DNA of 64,000 nt, taken from NCBI RefSeq assembly GCF_037325665.1, contig NC_090246.1:37864959-37928958 (forward strand), read 5' to 3'. How positions within the stretch are numbered: the first letter of the stretch is position 1; each line of letters opens with the position of its first letter. This stretch comes from Littorina saxatilis. Taxonomy: Eukaryota > Mollusca > Gastropoda > Littorinimorpha > Littorinidae. The translations under genes were made by a program, and so were the position numbers. The notes beneath the pieces were generated by a model. The model ran no database searches and was not told the DNA's origin. It saw nothing but the letters and a program-made list of their open reading frames with translations. Positions 36,952 to 49,673 of the stretch are shown here, one piece after another.

Positions 36952-38469
36952 CTGTTCAAAAAAAGAAACGCATAGCTTGTAATATTTGGTTAATTTAGTT
37001 ATATGGCTACAAGGATATCCACCAAACTGCAGAAAATGTTTATCTGGTCGTCGACCTTTCGTCCATTGCCACAAGTGAGCTCTGCACGTGACGCATGCGT
37101 TATCAGTGGCTACAATGTCAAAATTGCTCATTTGGCATGACCACTCGTCATGCTTCAGTGTAATCTCGTGAAACTCGGGGAATATTGAGCTCTCACCATG
37201 TCTTCCAAAACCCATAAAAGCGGATTGTTCGCCACAAAGAAATCAGACGACAATTCAGCGACAAAAGATGGCCCGATTGAGCAGAGAAGACCACCAAATT
37301 GCATTGGGTCGTTTACAAGCAGGCCAAAGTCAAAGTGCAATCCGGCCAGGCACTTCCACGTGTCCCAGAGCACCATCAGTAGACTGTGGGCCAGGTTTCA
37401 AGCCACTGGCTCCGTTGCTGACTTGCCACGAGCGGGAAGACCAAGGGCGACAACTGCTGCTCACGACCGCTTCATACGGCTCCGCCACCTCCGGAATCCT
37501 TTCCTGTCGGCCTCATCTTCTGTCCAGGCTCTCCCCGGGCCACACCGATTATCGGACCAGACCGTGCAGAACCGCCTGTATGAAGCTGGTTTGAGAGCTC
37601 GCAGACCTCACAGAGGAGCTGTCCTCACCCGCCGCCATCGCCAGAACCGAGTGCAGTGGGGCAACCAGCACCTTCGCTGGACCGTCCGGAATCACTGGAG
37701 ACACGTGTGGTTCAGCGACGAGTCCTACTTCCTGCTCCAGCGACATGATGGTCGGAGGAGGGTCTACCGGAGAGTAAACGAACGTTACGCGCCCAACTGT
37801 GTGGATGAGGCACCCGTTCATGGTGGTGGAGGCGTCATGGTGTGGGGGGCGATCAATACCGCTGGAAGGAGCACCCTGGTGCACGTCCAAGGGCGCATAA
37901 CTGCCCAGCGATACGTGGAGGAAATTCTGCGCCCACACGCCCTTCCTCTTCTGGCTGACCAGGATGCCATATTCCAGCAGGACAACGCTCGCCCGCACAC
38001 AGCACGACTCACCACCCAGTTCCTCACCGACCACCATGTCCAGGTGCTTCCCTGGCCATCCATGTCGCCAGACATGAACCCGATAGAACACCTCTGGGAT
38101 GAATTGGACAGACGTGTGCGCAGGCGAGAAGAAGCGCCGGCAAATCACCGCGATCTATTGCAGGCACTTCAGGAGGAGTGGGACACCATCCCACAGCAAG
38201 ATATCCGGCATCTGATCCAGTCCATGCCCAGAAGGTGCCGGGCAGTTGTTGCTGCACAAGGCAGTCACACCCCCTACTGACTTGACAGCCTCGGCACCCA
38301 AACGTATTGATTGACTGATTGATTTGAAGATGCAAATGAACTGTGTGTGCATTCAACTGTGTCCATACCAAATTTCAAACAAATAATCTAAATATTGGAT
38401 TTTCTGTATTTTTTCGAAAAATAAAACAAATTTGGCAAGTAGCAACTATGCGTTTCTTTTTTTGAACAG
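36952..38469 (+). mobile_element. Tc1-like DNA transposon, 1.5 kb, complete ends
   Basis: Inverted repeats CTGTTCAAAAAAAGAAACGC (left) and the complement at the right, with TA on both sides in a TATATA context. The empty site is preserved at about 56245 in copy 2 of the host repeat. Confidence 0.95.
37268..38280 (+). pseudogene. Tc1-like transposase, one frameshift
   Basis: The start MARLSREDHQIALGRLQAGQ (37268) is in a different frame from the rest. A single-base deletion near 37340, in the sequence between SAI and RHFHVSQSTISRLW, accounts for this. From there the frame is open to the stop at 38280: HTH, GRPRATT linker, then DDE motifs FSDESYF, FQQDNARPHTA and SPDMNPIEHLWDEL, ending GSHTPY. 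All three catalytic acidic residues are present, so decay is recent. A different family from the 29-kb element. Confidence 0.92.
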
Positions 38470-38892
38470 TATATATTTAATTTTCAGAGCTTGTTTTTAA
38501 TCCGAATATAACATATTTATATGTTTTTGGAATCAGCAAATGATGGAGAATAAGATAAACGTAAATTTGGATCGTTTTATAAATTTTTATTTTTTTTTTA
38601 CAATTTTCAGATTTTTAATGACCAAAGTCATTAATTAATTTTTAAGCCACCACGCTGAAATGCAATACCGAAGTCCGGGCTTCGTCGAAGATTACTTGAC
38701 CAAAATTTCAACCAATTTGGTTGAAAAATGAGGGCGTGACAGTGCCGCCTCAACTTTCACGAAAAGCCGGATATGACGTCATCAAAGACATTTATCAAAA
38801 AAATGAAAAAAACGTTCGGGGATTTCATACCCAGGAACTCTCATGTCAAATTTCATAAAGATCGGTCCAGTAGTTTAGTCTGAATCGCTCTA

Positions 38893-38949
38893 CACACACA
38901 CACACACACACACACAGACACACACACACACACACACACGCACATACAC
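38893..38949. repeat. (CA)n microsatellite inside family 2 repeat
   Basis: CA dinucleotide tract at the same internal position in all three family 2 copies (also about 56668-56708 and, reversed, 62837-62893). It is thus part of the element rather than the site. Confidence 0.9.
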
Positions 38950-39688
38950 CACGACCCTCGTTTCGATTCCCCCTCGATGTTAAAATATTTAGTCAAAACT
39001 TGACTAAATATAAAAAGTAGTAAAACTACAGAAGTTGTGCACAGAAAGTTTTAAAAAAACAACCCAAGGTCTTTAATTCGTCATCCTAGCTGTCACACTG
39101 AAATAACAGTTACCGAAATAACAACAGCCTTTTGAAGTGAACTCATATTTTTTTTATGAAATGGCATTAACAAAATTGTCAATGCAGACAAATAAAAATA
39201 ATATATGTGCTTTGAAATAACATGTGGAGAAAAACATTGAGCAATCATTTCTTCTCTTAATATAAGTACCATAGGTATGTACCATGCCCATGAAAACACA
39301 GCAGCTGCAGAATACATGGTAATATACACATATTTTAAAAATGTAGAAAAGGTAATATTATGCACTGTTGCTCACAACCATCTCAATGTCACCTGTATTG
39401 ATTGCAAGATAAAGATTATTTTACAGTATTTTTTATTTTTTAGTCCTTTATCTGAGGTGGTTCTGTTCTTTAAGCTTGAAAATCCAAAACCTTGCATCAT
39501 ATTACAGAAAGTGAGAGTGGAAAATTGAAGTTTATTTCAGGTATCTTATGATATCAAGCCAATACAAGAAAACATCAAGTCAAACAAGAAAAAGTAATTA
39601 AAAATAAAGCCCATTGTATATATATCTTCCCAAAACAACAAAACATCAAACAAGCTATTAAGAAAAAAAACCACTGCTGCCCCTGGTT

Positions 39689-39694
39689 TTTATT
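39689..39694 (-). other. Possible polyadenylation signal of MFSD13A copy A
   Basis: Reverse-strand AATAAA, about 48 bases after the stop of copy A. Confidence 0.4.
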
Positions 39695-39741
39695 TTGCAT
39701 TTTTGAAACACAGCAAACACTACGATTGTCATTTAATCTCA

Positions 39742-42700
39742 TCAGATTGGTTCCTCAGGAACATAACGCTCCAGAATTCTGCGCCGAATGGTAAACTGCG
39801 ACCAGGCGATGTACTGCATGACCCCGAGAATCACAGGAAAGAAACAGATGAGCTGGAACATCACTGATTCCAACTCATTGATTTCAGCTGGTGAGGCTGA
39901 GCCGTGCTGCAAAAACAAAAACAAACAAGAGGCCAAGCCTTCGAGGCTCACGTAAGAAATCGACAAACAGTAACACAAACTCAATCACTCCGTCACACAC
40001 ACACACACACACACAGTAAGCATAGGTGAAACTGTGCAAGAAAGCGAGACACTAGATCTAGATCTGTCTGTCTGCATGTAGCCTACTTACAGGGACACGA
40101 CTGCCAACTAGTCTCGGCCCGCTCAAAATAAAAAATAACAATGACCGAGACTTTCAGTAATTCCTTCGCGTGACGTCTAACCCTCTTACGCCATAATGTG
40201 ACGTCTTCAAATGACGAAATGTTAAAGTTTCTACCACAGACATACACACGCACAAACAAACACACACACACACGCACAAACGCACAGACAGACAAAGTTA
40301 CGATCGCATAGGCTACACTTACGTGAGCCAAAAACCAGTCAGTAATGTACTCTTTCAAGAATTATTAGTGGTTGGTAGTGCTAGTGGGCTACTGAATTTT
40401 ACCTGTTTTTAAAAATCAACTGAATTCTTACGGACGATAGACTGTTTCGGATCATAGTTTAATTTGTTTTGCCTACATGAATCATTCATTTTCTAGAGTC
40501 TCCGTAAGTTGTAAGTGATCGGTGAACTTCAAAGATTGACACATTACTGCATATAAAAATAACGTCATTAGGTATACCTCGTACTCTCACCCAATTGTCT
40601 TGGTCCCCACCACAGGCACCTGAGACAAGGGGAGTGAAACTTGACGAAGCACTGACATTTGACTCTTATTTCTGATTTTTTTCAGAAATCTATATCAAGA
40701 AACTGTTCACAAATGTGACGTTTTTGACAGAAAACTCTTTTAAATAATTTGCTTCAGAAATTTTCTGAACTTTTATGCATCATATACTTATGGACTCGTC
40801 AACTAGATTTTTGATAATACTTCCCAATTAATTTTTGTTGAACTAAAAAAAAAATCATAACAAAATTACAGCTTCCTAGCTTCTACTTACAAAAAAAAAG
40901 ATTAATTTCTGTCAATCCCACCATTTGAAATTACCTTAGAATGTTAAAAAAATTTGATTTTGGTTTTGAAAATAAAAGGTTGCCCTAAATTGCTAGTATT
41001 AAACTACCTTGACTTCTTCATATCCGTATCTGTTGAGAATACTGACAACCAGCATAGGACACAGGGACTGTGCAGGCTTCGTCACCAGAGCATTGCTTCC
41101 AAACACTGTGGATGTAATGGGATGCCTGAAAAAAAGAAAGATTTGCAAGCGTTGTGGAAGAGTTGCGCCCCTTACCTCATGCAACCAGAAACATGTGGTC
41201 GACCAGTTAAAACCATGATCGGAGCGAATAACCTACTCCCATGTATATTTTATGCAGTGTCTAATCGATATGATGCTCTTTTTTTCAAAAATCTGCACAT
41301 CGGACGCACGGTTCACCTGATGGCCAACAGCGATCCCTAAGTATGTGTGTTAGTTTCCCACACTGCCGTGACCTTGACCTCAAGCAAAACTTGCATAACC
41401 TCAGGCAAAACATGTTGTCGGCTATCACTCGAGGCAAGGGAGCCGGCATTGCCGGGACAAATCGTAAACTCTGATGTGTATATTTTCTAAACAAATGGGG
41501 TCATTTTGAGCAGACACCGCATAACATACACATTAGAGCCAGTTACTCACTGCGATCATTAGTTTTTTGACTGGTCGACATTTAATTTTTTACCTGAGCT
41601 AAAAAAAACAAGAAGAGCAAACGCTCGATCGAGTCACTTTCGCAGTTCTGAATATTATATGAGGCATCAGATGGACAGGAAGAAATTGCTATTCACAACA
41701 CAATGAGTCACGTTCACATAAAATTTGAGCCCGGTCACTTTTATAGTTTCCGAGAAAAGCCCAACGTTAAGTTGTGTGTTGCCGAACAGAAAAGGCTAGT
41801 TATCTCCCTTGTTTTTCTGATAACGTTCGTAAAAGGCTACAGATGTAAATACTTTGATGTAAAGAATAATCCTACAAAGTTTCAATCACATCCGATGAAC
41901 TTTGTCAAAGATATAAAATGTCTAATTTTTCCTTTGACGCTGACCTGTGACCTTGAAAAAGGTCAAAGGTCAACGAAACCATCGTTAAAGTGTAGAGGTC
42001 ATTGGAGGTCACGACTAAACAAAATATGAGCCCGATCGCTTTGATAGTTTCCGAGAAAAGATATAAAATGTCTAATTTTTCCTTTGACGCTGACCTGTGA
42101 CCTTGAAAAAGGTCAAAGGTCAACGAAACCATCGTTAAAGTGTAGAGGTCATTGGAGGTCACGACTAAACAAAATATGAGCCCGATCGCTTTGATAGTTT
42201 CCGAGAAAAGTCCAACGTTAAGGTGGTGTCTACGGACGGCCGGCCGGCCGGACGGCCGGCCGGACAGACTAACACTGACCGATTACATAGTCACTTTTTC
42301 TCAAGTGACTCAAAAATGCTTCCATGTGGGTCATTCTCAGATTACTGTCCCAGAGGGGGGTGACCTACTTCATGAAAGGTTTACAACCATAATTTTCCAT
42401 CAAATCAACTACATGCTGTATCTGTATTGTGTCTCAAGGAATACATTTATATGTTTTCAACCCAAATTTGACTACTTTTTCTTTGCAAATTTGTTTGACA
42501 TTTTAGTTTGCTGAAAATCGGCTGATTGAAAGCCGTCATTTTGTAACATTCCTCTCTTGATGAAAAACAGACGTTTATCTCCAGTAAACTAAGAGTGAAG
42601 AGTGCAAACAAAGTGTACAGGTGCAAAGAGATTATGTGCATGTGTATGACCACAATATCCGTTTAAAACAAAAATCGTTGTTTACGCAGTAATTTGACCG

Positions 42701-45700
42701 GGCCCAAAATGCTGTTTGGTCGGGGCATCGTGTCATGAATTATCCGGCACAGATAACCACTCATGGCACACAATAACAATGTGTCGGATCTACCTTGCAG
42801 GGACACTTTATTTGTACACATTACTGCTACCCAAACACAGCTTTTGTTACTATTATGTAGTTTTGTTTGCCAGTAATTGCAACAGAATCTCAGAGGAGGT
42901 CTTGGTGTCACACATCCTGTCATGAGCCTGGAACCAGAAATGCTCACAACAGTAGAAATGGTTGGTTATTGAGCGCGAGACTTGCAGTTTAACTTCCGTG
43001 TCTGTCAATTAAATTGTCAATGCCTTGACCGAACATGGTTTTGGACTGTTATGTACTTTGCCGCTCCAAATAAGGGAAACCAACAAGTTTTTTTGAGCTT
43101 TTTGTCCACTTATAGTTTTATCACACCCTATTATATTGCACATAAAGTTTTCAACTATTTTCTTTGAACTTTATTTTTCAATGACAATGTGAGAATGTCA
43201 CGCTTTTGGACCATGACTCTGAGAATGATCCATGTACAAGTCATGTAGAACTGTACATCAACTCCATTAGTTGAAGACGGTGTGACAACAAGTAAAATGT
43301 GCGCTATACTTAATGGTTATTTGTACCCCGTACTGATATCGAAGCACGTGGGTCAATCTGTGGCATGAGAGATTGGGTTATAACAAAAATTGCTTGTCAG
43401 ACACACTTACTGTAGTTAGTAAAATAGTTAGTGGGCAGCTGATTCTCTCTCTTACCTGCGATCATACTTTTCCATGTCTTCATCACAAATGTCAGAAACT
43501 GGCATATTGAAGAAGCCGGCTGTCCCTCCAGTAAATGTTCTGTAATAAAATTAAAATAAAAACACATTTGTATTCACAGTGGCAGGTTTAGGATGTGCAA
43601 CATGAAAACCGCTTCTTTTCACAAACAAATTCATTGCTATTTTAACAAGTCTAGTTATGTGCTTTACTGGTGTAAATGCAATAAACATCACAGTGTGACA
43701 ACATTTGTAAAAACAATAGGATTGTATATCATATTATATGACTCAAGTAAAATTTAACGCTAATATTTAGTTCATTTTTCTCTAGCATGTTTGATCACAA
43801 AGTTTAATTGCTTTTGTAACTCCAATAGTCAAGCATTTTACTCGTGTAAATGCCCCAAAAATAGTGGCATTACTAAGGTTATGAAAAGAGGATTACATAT
43901 ATATATACATGTAGTCCTAAGCAAACTTTAAATACCCCAATCTTTTTTTCTGTGGAACGATTGAATGCCTATATATACAGTCCCTACTTTTACCCTTTCG
44001 CTGCCTGTAGTATGTCAGCTGAGTAACTTGCTTTAAAGGGCAACAAACTGTACAATAAACAACAACAGAATAAGAAGAAAAAACAAACAAACACAAAAAT
44101 AATGTGTGTGTGTGTGGCGTATTTATTTATACAGCAGTCCCTCTCATGAATGGACACCCTTGGGCAATAGCAAACCTGTCGTACATTGCAGGTGGCCCCT
44201 GTCACCCATACACTCACACACAAACTGATTGAGTCTATGCTAGCCACTTCTTGTACTAAAACAAAGGCACACTGTAAGTAATGTCAGTTCAGGTAAATAC
44301 AGGTTTGTAATCAAATATTTCCTGGCAGCAAACAGGTTAAGATTAAGAACTGCAAAGTTCTCAAACTAAGATAAATACAGTGGAACCATCCTTTTAAGAA
44401 CTCCCAAAATCTGGTCATTAATTAGGAGGGAGTCTTATTAATTACAGACATAAATTCACAAACATTATGAACGGAAAATCCGGACTAAAAGGGGGAGATC
44501 TTAATTACAACGAGAGAGGGGGAGGCTTAAAAGGGAGGTTTCTATTGTAACTCAGACCAAACACAGGTAACATACGTGTCAACAAGAATGAACAGCATGA
44601 TAAGCCAAGGGTTGGAGGATCCAATGAAGAGGTACATGACGATGCCCCCAACCACTTTCCATGTGAAGTTGTATCGGATCACGTGGAAGTAGCCCAGCCG
44701 ACTAACAAGTGGAGTGCCAAGGATCACAAGAATCTGTCACAGTTTTGAAATAAGAAAATTAATAACTAACACACCAACACTCACATGCACTCTTATTAAA
44801 AAAATATATGGATTTTTTTTTAATGGAAAAACTTTTCAGCGATGCTGAAGAACATCACATGCGAAAGAAACACCAAGTTTGATGCGTTGATAAGTGACAA
44901 ATATCATTTTTAACGATCCAACGTAACCAGAACAAATAGAAACGAAGCTTAGTGGCGACACGCGAAAGGCAAAATCACATTCAAATCGGATCAAATTTAC
45001 ACGGCGCACATTCTAACACGTTTATTTCACATCAGTTGTGCCTAAAAATACACACAGTCGCATATTCGTGCGTGCAGAAGTTATAGACATGTTCACGTAG
45101 TTCGCGGTTGGTTTTAGAAACCAAATGTTACGTAGGCAACCGGTTTTTTTAACGATCCAAATGCACACTGTAAACATGTGTAGGGGAAAACAGCTAAGTG
45201 CATATGTAACACTTGCACAAAACACAACGAAGATGTACATTGGGGAGTTCTTGGTCGCACTTCATTAGCAGCCACACAGATACTTAAAATCAAGATTTAA
45301 GCATCACACAAAAACCACCATTTTTGACGTCATTTTCAGTGTTTGCTTTCATACAAAACACTAAACAACCGAACGATTTTCTTGATTATATTATCGTTAT
45401 CTCTTTGGTTAATTTGCAGTCTGTTGATATCCTAAAATCATTCGAGAAGCAAGAAAAACATTCCGAAATTTTACTCTAAAGTCATGACCCTCTTGTGGTA
45501 CACAGCTTTGTGGAAGGACCCATATATATAAATATATATATATGCATGCCTGATAAAATCAAAAACTGTGATGGGCCCAGAATGAGTACATTAAACTATA
45601 GAGACCTGCTCACAAACATGATATTTGCAAGACAGATATATATTGCCGTTTTCAAACTGGGTCTGGATCTGGATAACCCGCCTGGGTTGGTGGTTGGCGG

Positions 45701-46906
45701 GTGCGCCACAGAAGCCGACGACGACTATCAACGTGACGTTTTTTTTTTTTTTTTGGGGTGTGTGCATCTAAAAGAGTCTTAAAAGTTCACTGTACACAAG
45801 GTGGATCTTCTTCTTCTTCACTGATGTTCTTTTTCATTTCGGCCCATAATAAAATAATGTAGCTGTATATATATATATATGCAATTTGGATGAAAGATAA
45901 TAGGGATGTTGTGTGATATCACGTATATAAATAAACTACAAGGCACATCTTCAAACATATGTTGCACATACACACATGTACTCTTGACAGAATTTTTCAA
46001 TTTTGTTCTCACCCCTGCGCAGGTTCCTGTCATTCCATAGAAGAAGCTGCGGACACCTGAAGGCACCTGGTTATTTGGAACCAGGTACTCACACAGTATG
46101 GCTGTAAAACCACCCAAGAAGGCACGATGAAACTCTTGAAAGAAGTTCATGATCACAAATGCAATAAAGTTTCTCTCTGTAAAGAGCTGCAGCATTTTTC
46201 CGAAGAAAGACTGTGTGCTTGATTTTAAGTCACTGTCTTTTGTGTTTGGCAAGTTTGCCGTTCCTTGTTGAGTACATTTTGCTGATATTTTTGACTGCAA
46301 GTCATATTCAGTGTGAGCATTAAGTCCTGTGAAGATCATCAATAAGCAAGCACAGCTTGCTATTCCCACTGCTGTGAGTTGGAAGAGATGAAAATTCTCG
46401 AGTCCGTCAGACATATACTCCAAAAGGAAGATGCTTTGAGCACCAATGAGAGAAGCAACTGTAGAGTATCTAATTAACATTAGTCGGTTGTGAGGGTCTG
46501 CTGATAATTCCGTAAACAAACAGCAGCAAAGCAGTCCAACAAATGTGTACATGGTGTCATATAGAAACAGAGATACGATCAGATGCAACCCAACTGCCCA
46601 TGAACTGCTTCCAAACTGAAACCACGGGATTAAGAACGAGAAAGCAAATAATGGAGCTGTGTACAAAATCCCCTCCCTCCTGGTTCTTGTGAGCAAGGAG
46701 CTTGTGTTGTCTTGGAGAATGGCAAACAGCGGGTCGTTGAGTGCGTTCCACACCATGTACAACATCTGAGATGTGTGGAACCAGGATTCTGTGATGTTGT
46801 ACTTGTTCAGGAAGACTTTGACGTAATAGAAATTAAAAGCACTGTGCATCATCGTCATAGCCATGGTGAGGGTGCAGAAGGAAGCGATGATTTTTGTAGA
46901 GCCCAT
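39742..46906 (-). CDS. MFSD13A: MFSD13A/TMEM180-like membrane protein, copy A
   Basis: Multi-pass protein of the major facilitator superfamily (MFS_2-like); the substrate of the family is not established. Coding exons on the reverse strand: 46906-46013, 44733-44576, 43539-43456, 41125-41008 and 39906-39742, giving 472 residues with intact frame and AG/GT borders. Family signatures: WNALNDPLFAILQD near residue 45, the VTKPAQSLCPM block in exon 4, and the terminal QYIAWSQFTIRRR close to human TMEM180 WSQFTLHGRR. Many hydrophobic segments (for example FVGLLCCCLF and GGIVMYLFIG) fit about 12 membrane helices. ATG 46906 follows an acceptor (TTTTACAG/ACAAGATG), so a 5' UTR exon lies upstream. It is first of three tandem copies. 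Confidence 0.92.
39924..40335 (+). mobile_element. AACAAG-end repeat, family 3
   Basis: Different body, same end plan: AACAAGAGGCCAAGCCTTCG then AGGCTCACGTAAG at one end, and GGCTACACTTACGTGAGCCA followed by AAAA at the other. The latter is a terminal palindrome whose arm GGCTCAC matches the first end. It abuts the last exon of MFSD13A copy A (acceptor at 39907), so its CTTGTTT end forms part of the pyrimidine tract. Confidence 0.5.
41607..42316 (-). mobile_element. AACAAG-end repeat, family 1, copy 3
   Basis: In an MFSD13A copy A intron. Nearly identical to copy 2 (26093-26650) but with an extra tandem duplication of about 150 bp (blocks at about 41909-42059 and 42060-42209, each starting GATATAAAATGTCTAATTTT). 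Confidence 0.75.
42317..43455. other. MFSD13A copy A intron, no feature recognised
   Basis: AT-rich intron sequence between a family 1 repeat and the 84-nt exon. I found no repeats with clear ends, RNA genes or conserved coding stretches here. Confidence 0.5.
44376..44549 (+). mobile_element. CAGTGGAACC MITE, copy 2 (decayed)
   Basis: Starts TACAGTGGAACCATCCTTTT and ends with AAAAGGGAGGTTTCTATTGTA. Same family as 17819-17984, but about 25% diverged by eye. Only about 27 bases from the donor of the 158-nt exon of copy A. Confidence 0.65.
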
Positions 46907-47247
46907 CTTGTCTGTAAAACAAATGTTACCGTTCCCTATGTTTTCAATGAACACTCGTCGACGAGCAAAAAGGAGGAATCTAAAGGAAACTGTGACGCCC
47001 CTGTTTCCTCCACAATGTACTCAATTCCACGTATCAAGTTAATCAACACAACAGTCAGTCCGTACCCACGCGCTGCACATGTCGACCAGTAAGCAACGCT
47101 TACTTTTCTCTCCACCTAACAGTGTGTATTGCGTGGAATATTACTTCAAATAACAGACACAAGCACAAAAACATACAAAGACTGCTCTTTAGCCAGGACC
47201 GAAGCAAATTCCGTCACACAACTTGCACATTGTGACGCTGCATTGGA

Positions 47248-47287
47248 ACATAGACCAACAACAAGCTTCTCTTGTTGGTCTATGTTT
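47248..47287. repeat. Short perfect hairpin
   Basis: ACATAGACCAACAA and its complement TTGTTGGTCTATGT surround a CAAGCTTCTC loop. It lies about 340 bases upstream of the copy A start codon. It may be a collapsed MITE (ends resemble ATAGACCA of the 15856 element). Confidence 0.7.
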
Positions 47288-47744
47288 GGAACTGGAAGCG
47301 GTCCCATTGGAAGGTGTCGTCTGAAATATCAAGGGACGGCACTCTGACTTGTACTTCCTTGATCCTCAATTTTACCACAGGCGCTTGAATCACGCATCTA
47401 CACTGCACGCCACACTGATTTCTTTTCACTGATTAACCGTGGCCGCCGCAAACCAAGACTTCAAAAGGCTACCACCCAAATCAGAATTTTAGTGACTACT
47501 GAAGTTATATTTGTATCATCATTTTATTGCTAGAAAGAGGTCGACCGCGATGATGAGAAAATTACAGCACAAAGGCTTTCTTCTGTGTTTAAAGTGATGG
47601 GAGTTGTAATGATTTAAACGTTAATCCAAAAAGACAACTTTTTAAGGTCAGGGAGCAGCTTGGTAGCTGTCCATTGTACATCAGTTTTCAATCTGGATCG
47701 ACTGACATTTGAGGTTTGGGTGCCACTGAAATCAGTGCCTTTGA

Positions 47745-47757
47745 AAGAGAGAGAGAG

Positions 47758-47822
<65 letters not shown>

Positions 47823-47886
47823 AAGGAGAGACATTGAGACGGAGAGAGAGAGAGGGGGGGAGAGCTGAGGGGAGAGAGAGAGAGAA

Positions 47887-47949
<63 letters not shown>

Positions 47950-48035
47950 AAGAGAAGAGAGGGGCGGGGATAGAGGAGAGAGAGGGGCGGGGATAGAGGA
48001 GAGAGAGAGACTGTGTGAAAGAGAGAGAGAGAGAG

Positions 48036-48076
<41 letters not shown>

Positions 48077-48078
48077 CA
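47745..48078. repeat. (GA)n tract, over 300 bp
   Basis: Three long GA blocks separated by GAGGGGCGGGGATAGAG-type units between MFSD13A copies A and B. Poly-Ser/Leu and poly-Arg/Glu frames across it are artefacts. Confidence 0.95.
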
Positions 48079-48126
48079 GACACACATTCACACACATCGT
48101 GGTACACAAACACACACTCAATCACT

Positions 48127-48421
48127 CATATATATCGTCGCTGTCGTGCGCTAACCGTGCAACTGCAGAATCAGTGATTTTACAGGAGCCTCAAAAAACG
48201 CGTTGTCGACGGCTGCAACGTCATCCCACATTTGACATGAACTTGTTTCTTATGCTTTACCTATGTGTAAACATGTGATATAATAAAAAAAAATGCAAAC
48301 TATCTAAAATGTTCGTAATAGAAGACATGTATGAAGTCTGTGATTAGGGTTTGAGATGAAAAAACATTTTTGTCATATTTTGTCAGTTACACGGTTAGCG
48401 CACGACAGCAACGATATGTAG
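48127..48421. mobile_element. MITE with 35-40 bp inverted repeats
   Basis: The left end contains CGTCGCTGTCGTGCGCTAAC followed by CGTGCAACTG; the right end contains the complement (CAGTTACACGGTTAGCGCAC then GACAGCAACG). About 295 bp, no coding content. It lies between copies A and B. Confidence 0.75.
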
Positions 48422-49673
48422 ACATGCAGGCAGGTAAATGATAATATATTACCAATAAGGACAGACAATACTGCAAGAAAAAAGGCAAAACAAATACATT
48501 TTTCGTTTTTTGGGTCTTTATTCTGCATTTTGCAGCCAGAATACACTGATGAAAGAGTGACACACACACACACACACACACAAGGCACACATGAACACAC
48601 ACACACACAAACACATGTACAGACAGACAGACAGTGAGGCATACACACGCACACTTCATTCAGGTATACACCCACACAGTGACACATATGCACAAGGTGT
48701 GTCCCCAGGGCTGATGTGCTTGAGAAAGTTACCCAGTGGGTTGGTGCCAGCCGCTGGGTCGGTTTGGTGACAAACATCCATTTCAACCAATCCAACCCAG
48801 CGGCTGGTTCCCATCCGGATGGTAATTTTGATGTGCACATCAGTCGAGTCTTCTGACAAGAACACAACCCCCGTATCATCATAGCTGTACCGAAATAAGC
48901 ATCAACCCCTTCCACCCTGATGACTTTGATTTCAACAATTGCGTGAATTGATCACGTTCAGATTATGCGTGTGTGCAGCGATTCTTGTTCATGGGCTGTG
49001 GCATTGCCCGTTTGGTTTTTTGTTCTTATTAATTTTGTTGCAGTGTTGCTCCGTGTGTTAAAGCTTTTTGTTGTTAAATTCCGAACTCAGTAGAATACCG
49101 TTTACTTTCCAAGCAACTCCATGGGTTCTTAGTGAGTTCGGCAATTGTCAATTCCCAAATCAGTCATATACTATAGACAATCATACTGACGTTGTTGGAC
49201 GGTTGCGTTGCGTTGTTTGCGTGTCGCGATGTTGTCTCGTTTGTCAGGGCACATTTACATCCTTAGCTCGTATGAACTTAACGAGTAAACATTTTCTGAA
49301 ACATAATAACTTGGTCTTCCGCGGCAATTTGCGATTCTTGGTTGACAACTGAGCATGCACAGATTAATTTCACGGGACTTTTTGTGTTGTCCTGTTGTTG
49401 TTGTCTTGTTGTTGTTGTTGTTCGTCGTCATCGTCGTTAATAATATCATGCTCTCCCGCATACCAAAACCTTTACTTCCTTAGCCTGTATATAAACCAAG
49501 CACCAAGCCGTTGTCCGAGTAACTTTGAGCGCAACAGTAAACAATTCTTATAATTATGCACAGCTTCAAGTTGCTGAACTGATATATATATATATATATA
49601 TATGTATTGTGCGTTTGTCCCATAAGCCGAGGCCTTTTAGTTGTTGAGGTTGCATTGATCACAGACTTGAGCA
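48422..49673. other. Interval between MFSD13A copies A and B
   Basis: Contains a CA microsatellite (about 48558-48608) and a pair of imperfect inverted segments around AGCCGCTGGGT / ACCCAGCGGCT (about 48750-48806). No gene is recognised. An upstream promoter for copy A or 3' UTR of copy B may lie here. Confidence 0.4.

Larger units (their letters stand above)
36607..39013 (+). mobile_element. AACAAG-end repeat, family 2, copy 1 (interrupted by a Tc1 element)
   Basis: Begins AACAAGTCGCATAAGGCGAA with a hairpin (TCGC-ataag-GCGA), then ATATTTAGTCAAGT. It ends ATATTTAGTCAAAACTTGAC followed by TAAATATAAAAA, a terminal palindrome. A Tc1-like element (36952-38469) sits inside. The remaining about 890 bp aligns with 55933-56775, which lacks the insertion. 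Confidence 0.75.

Noticed and set aside
47614-48154. Serine/leucine-rich and arginine/glutamate-rich frames
   Set aside because: Translations of a GA microsatellite.
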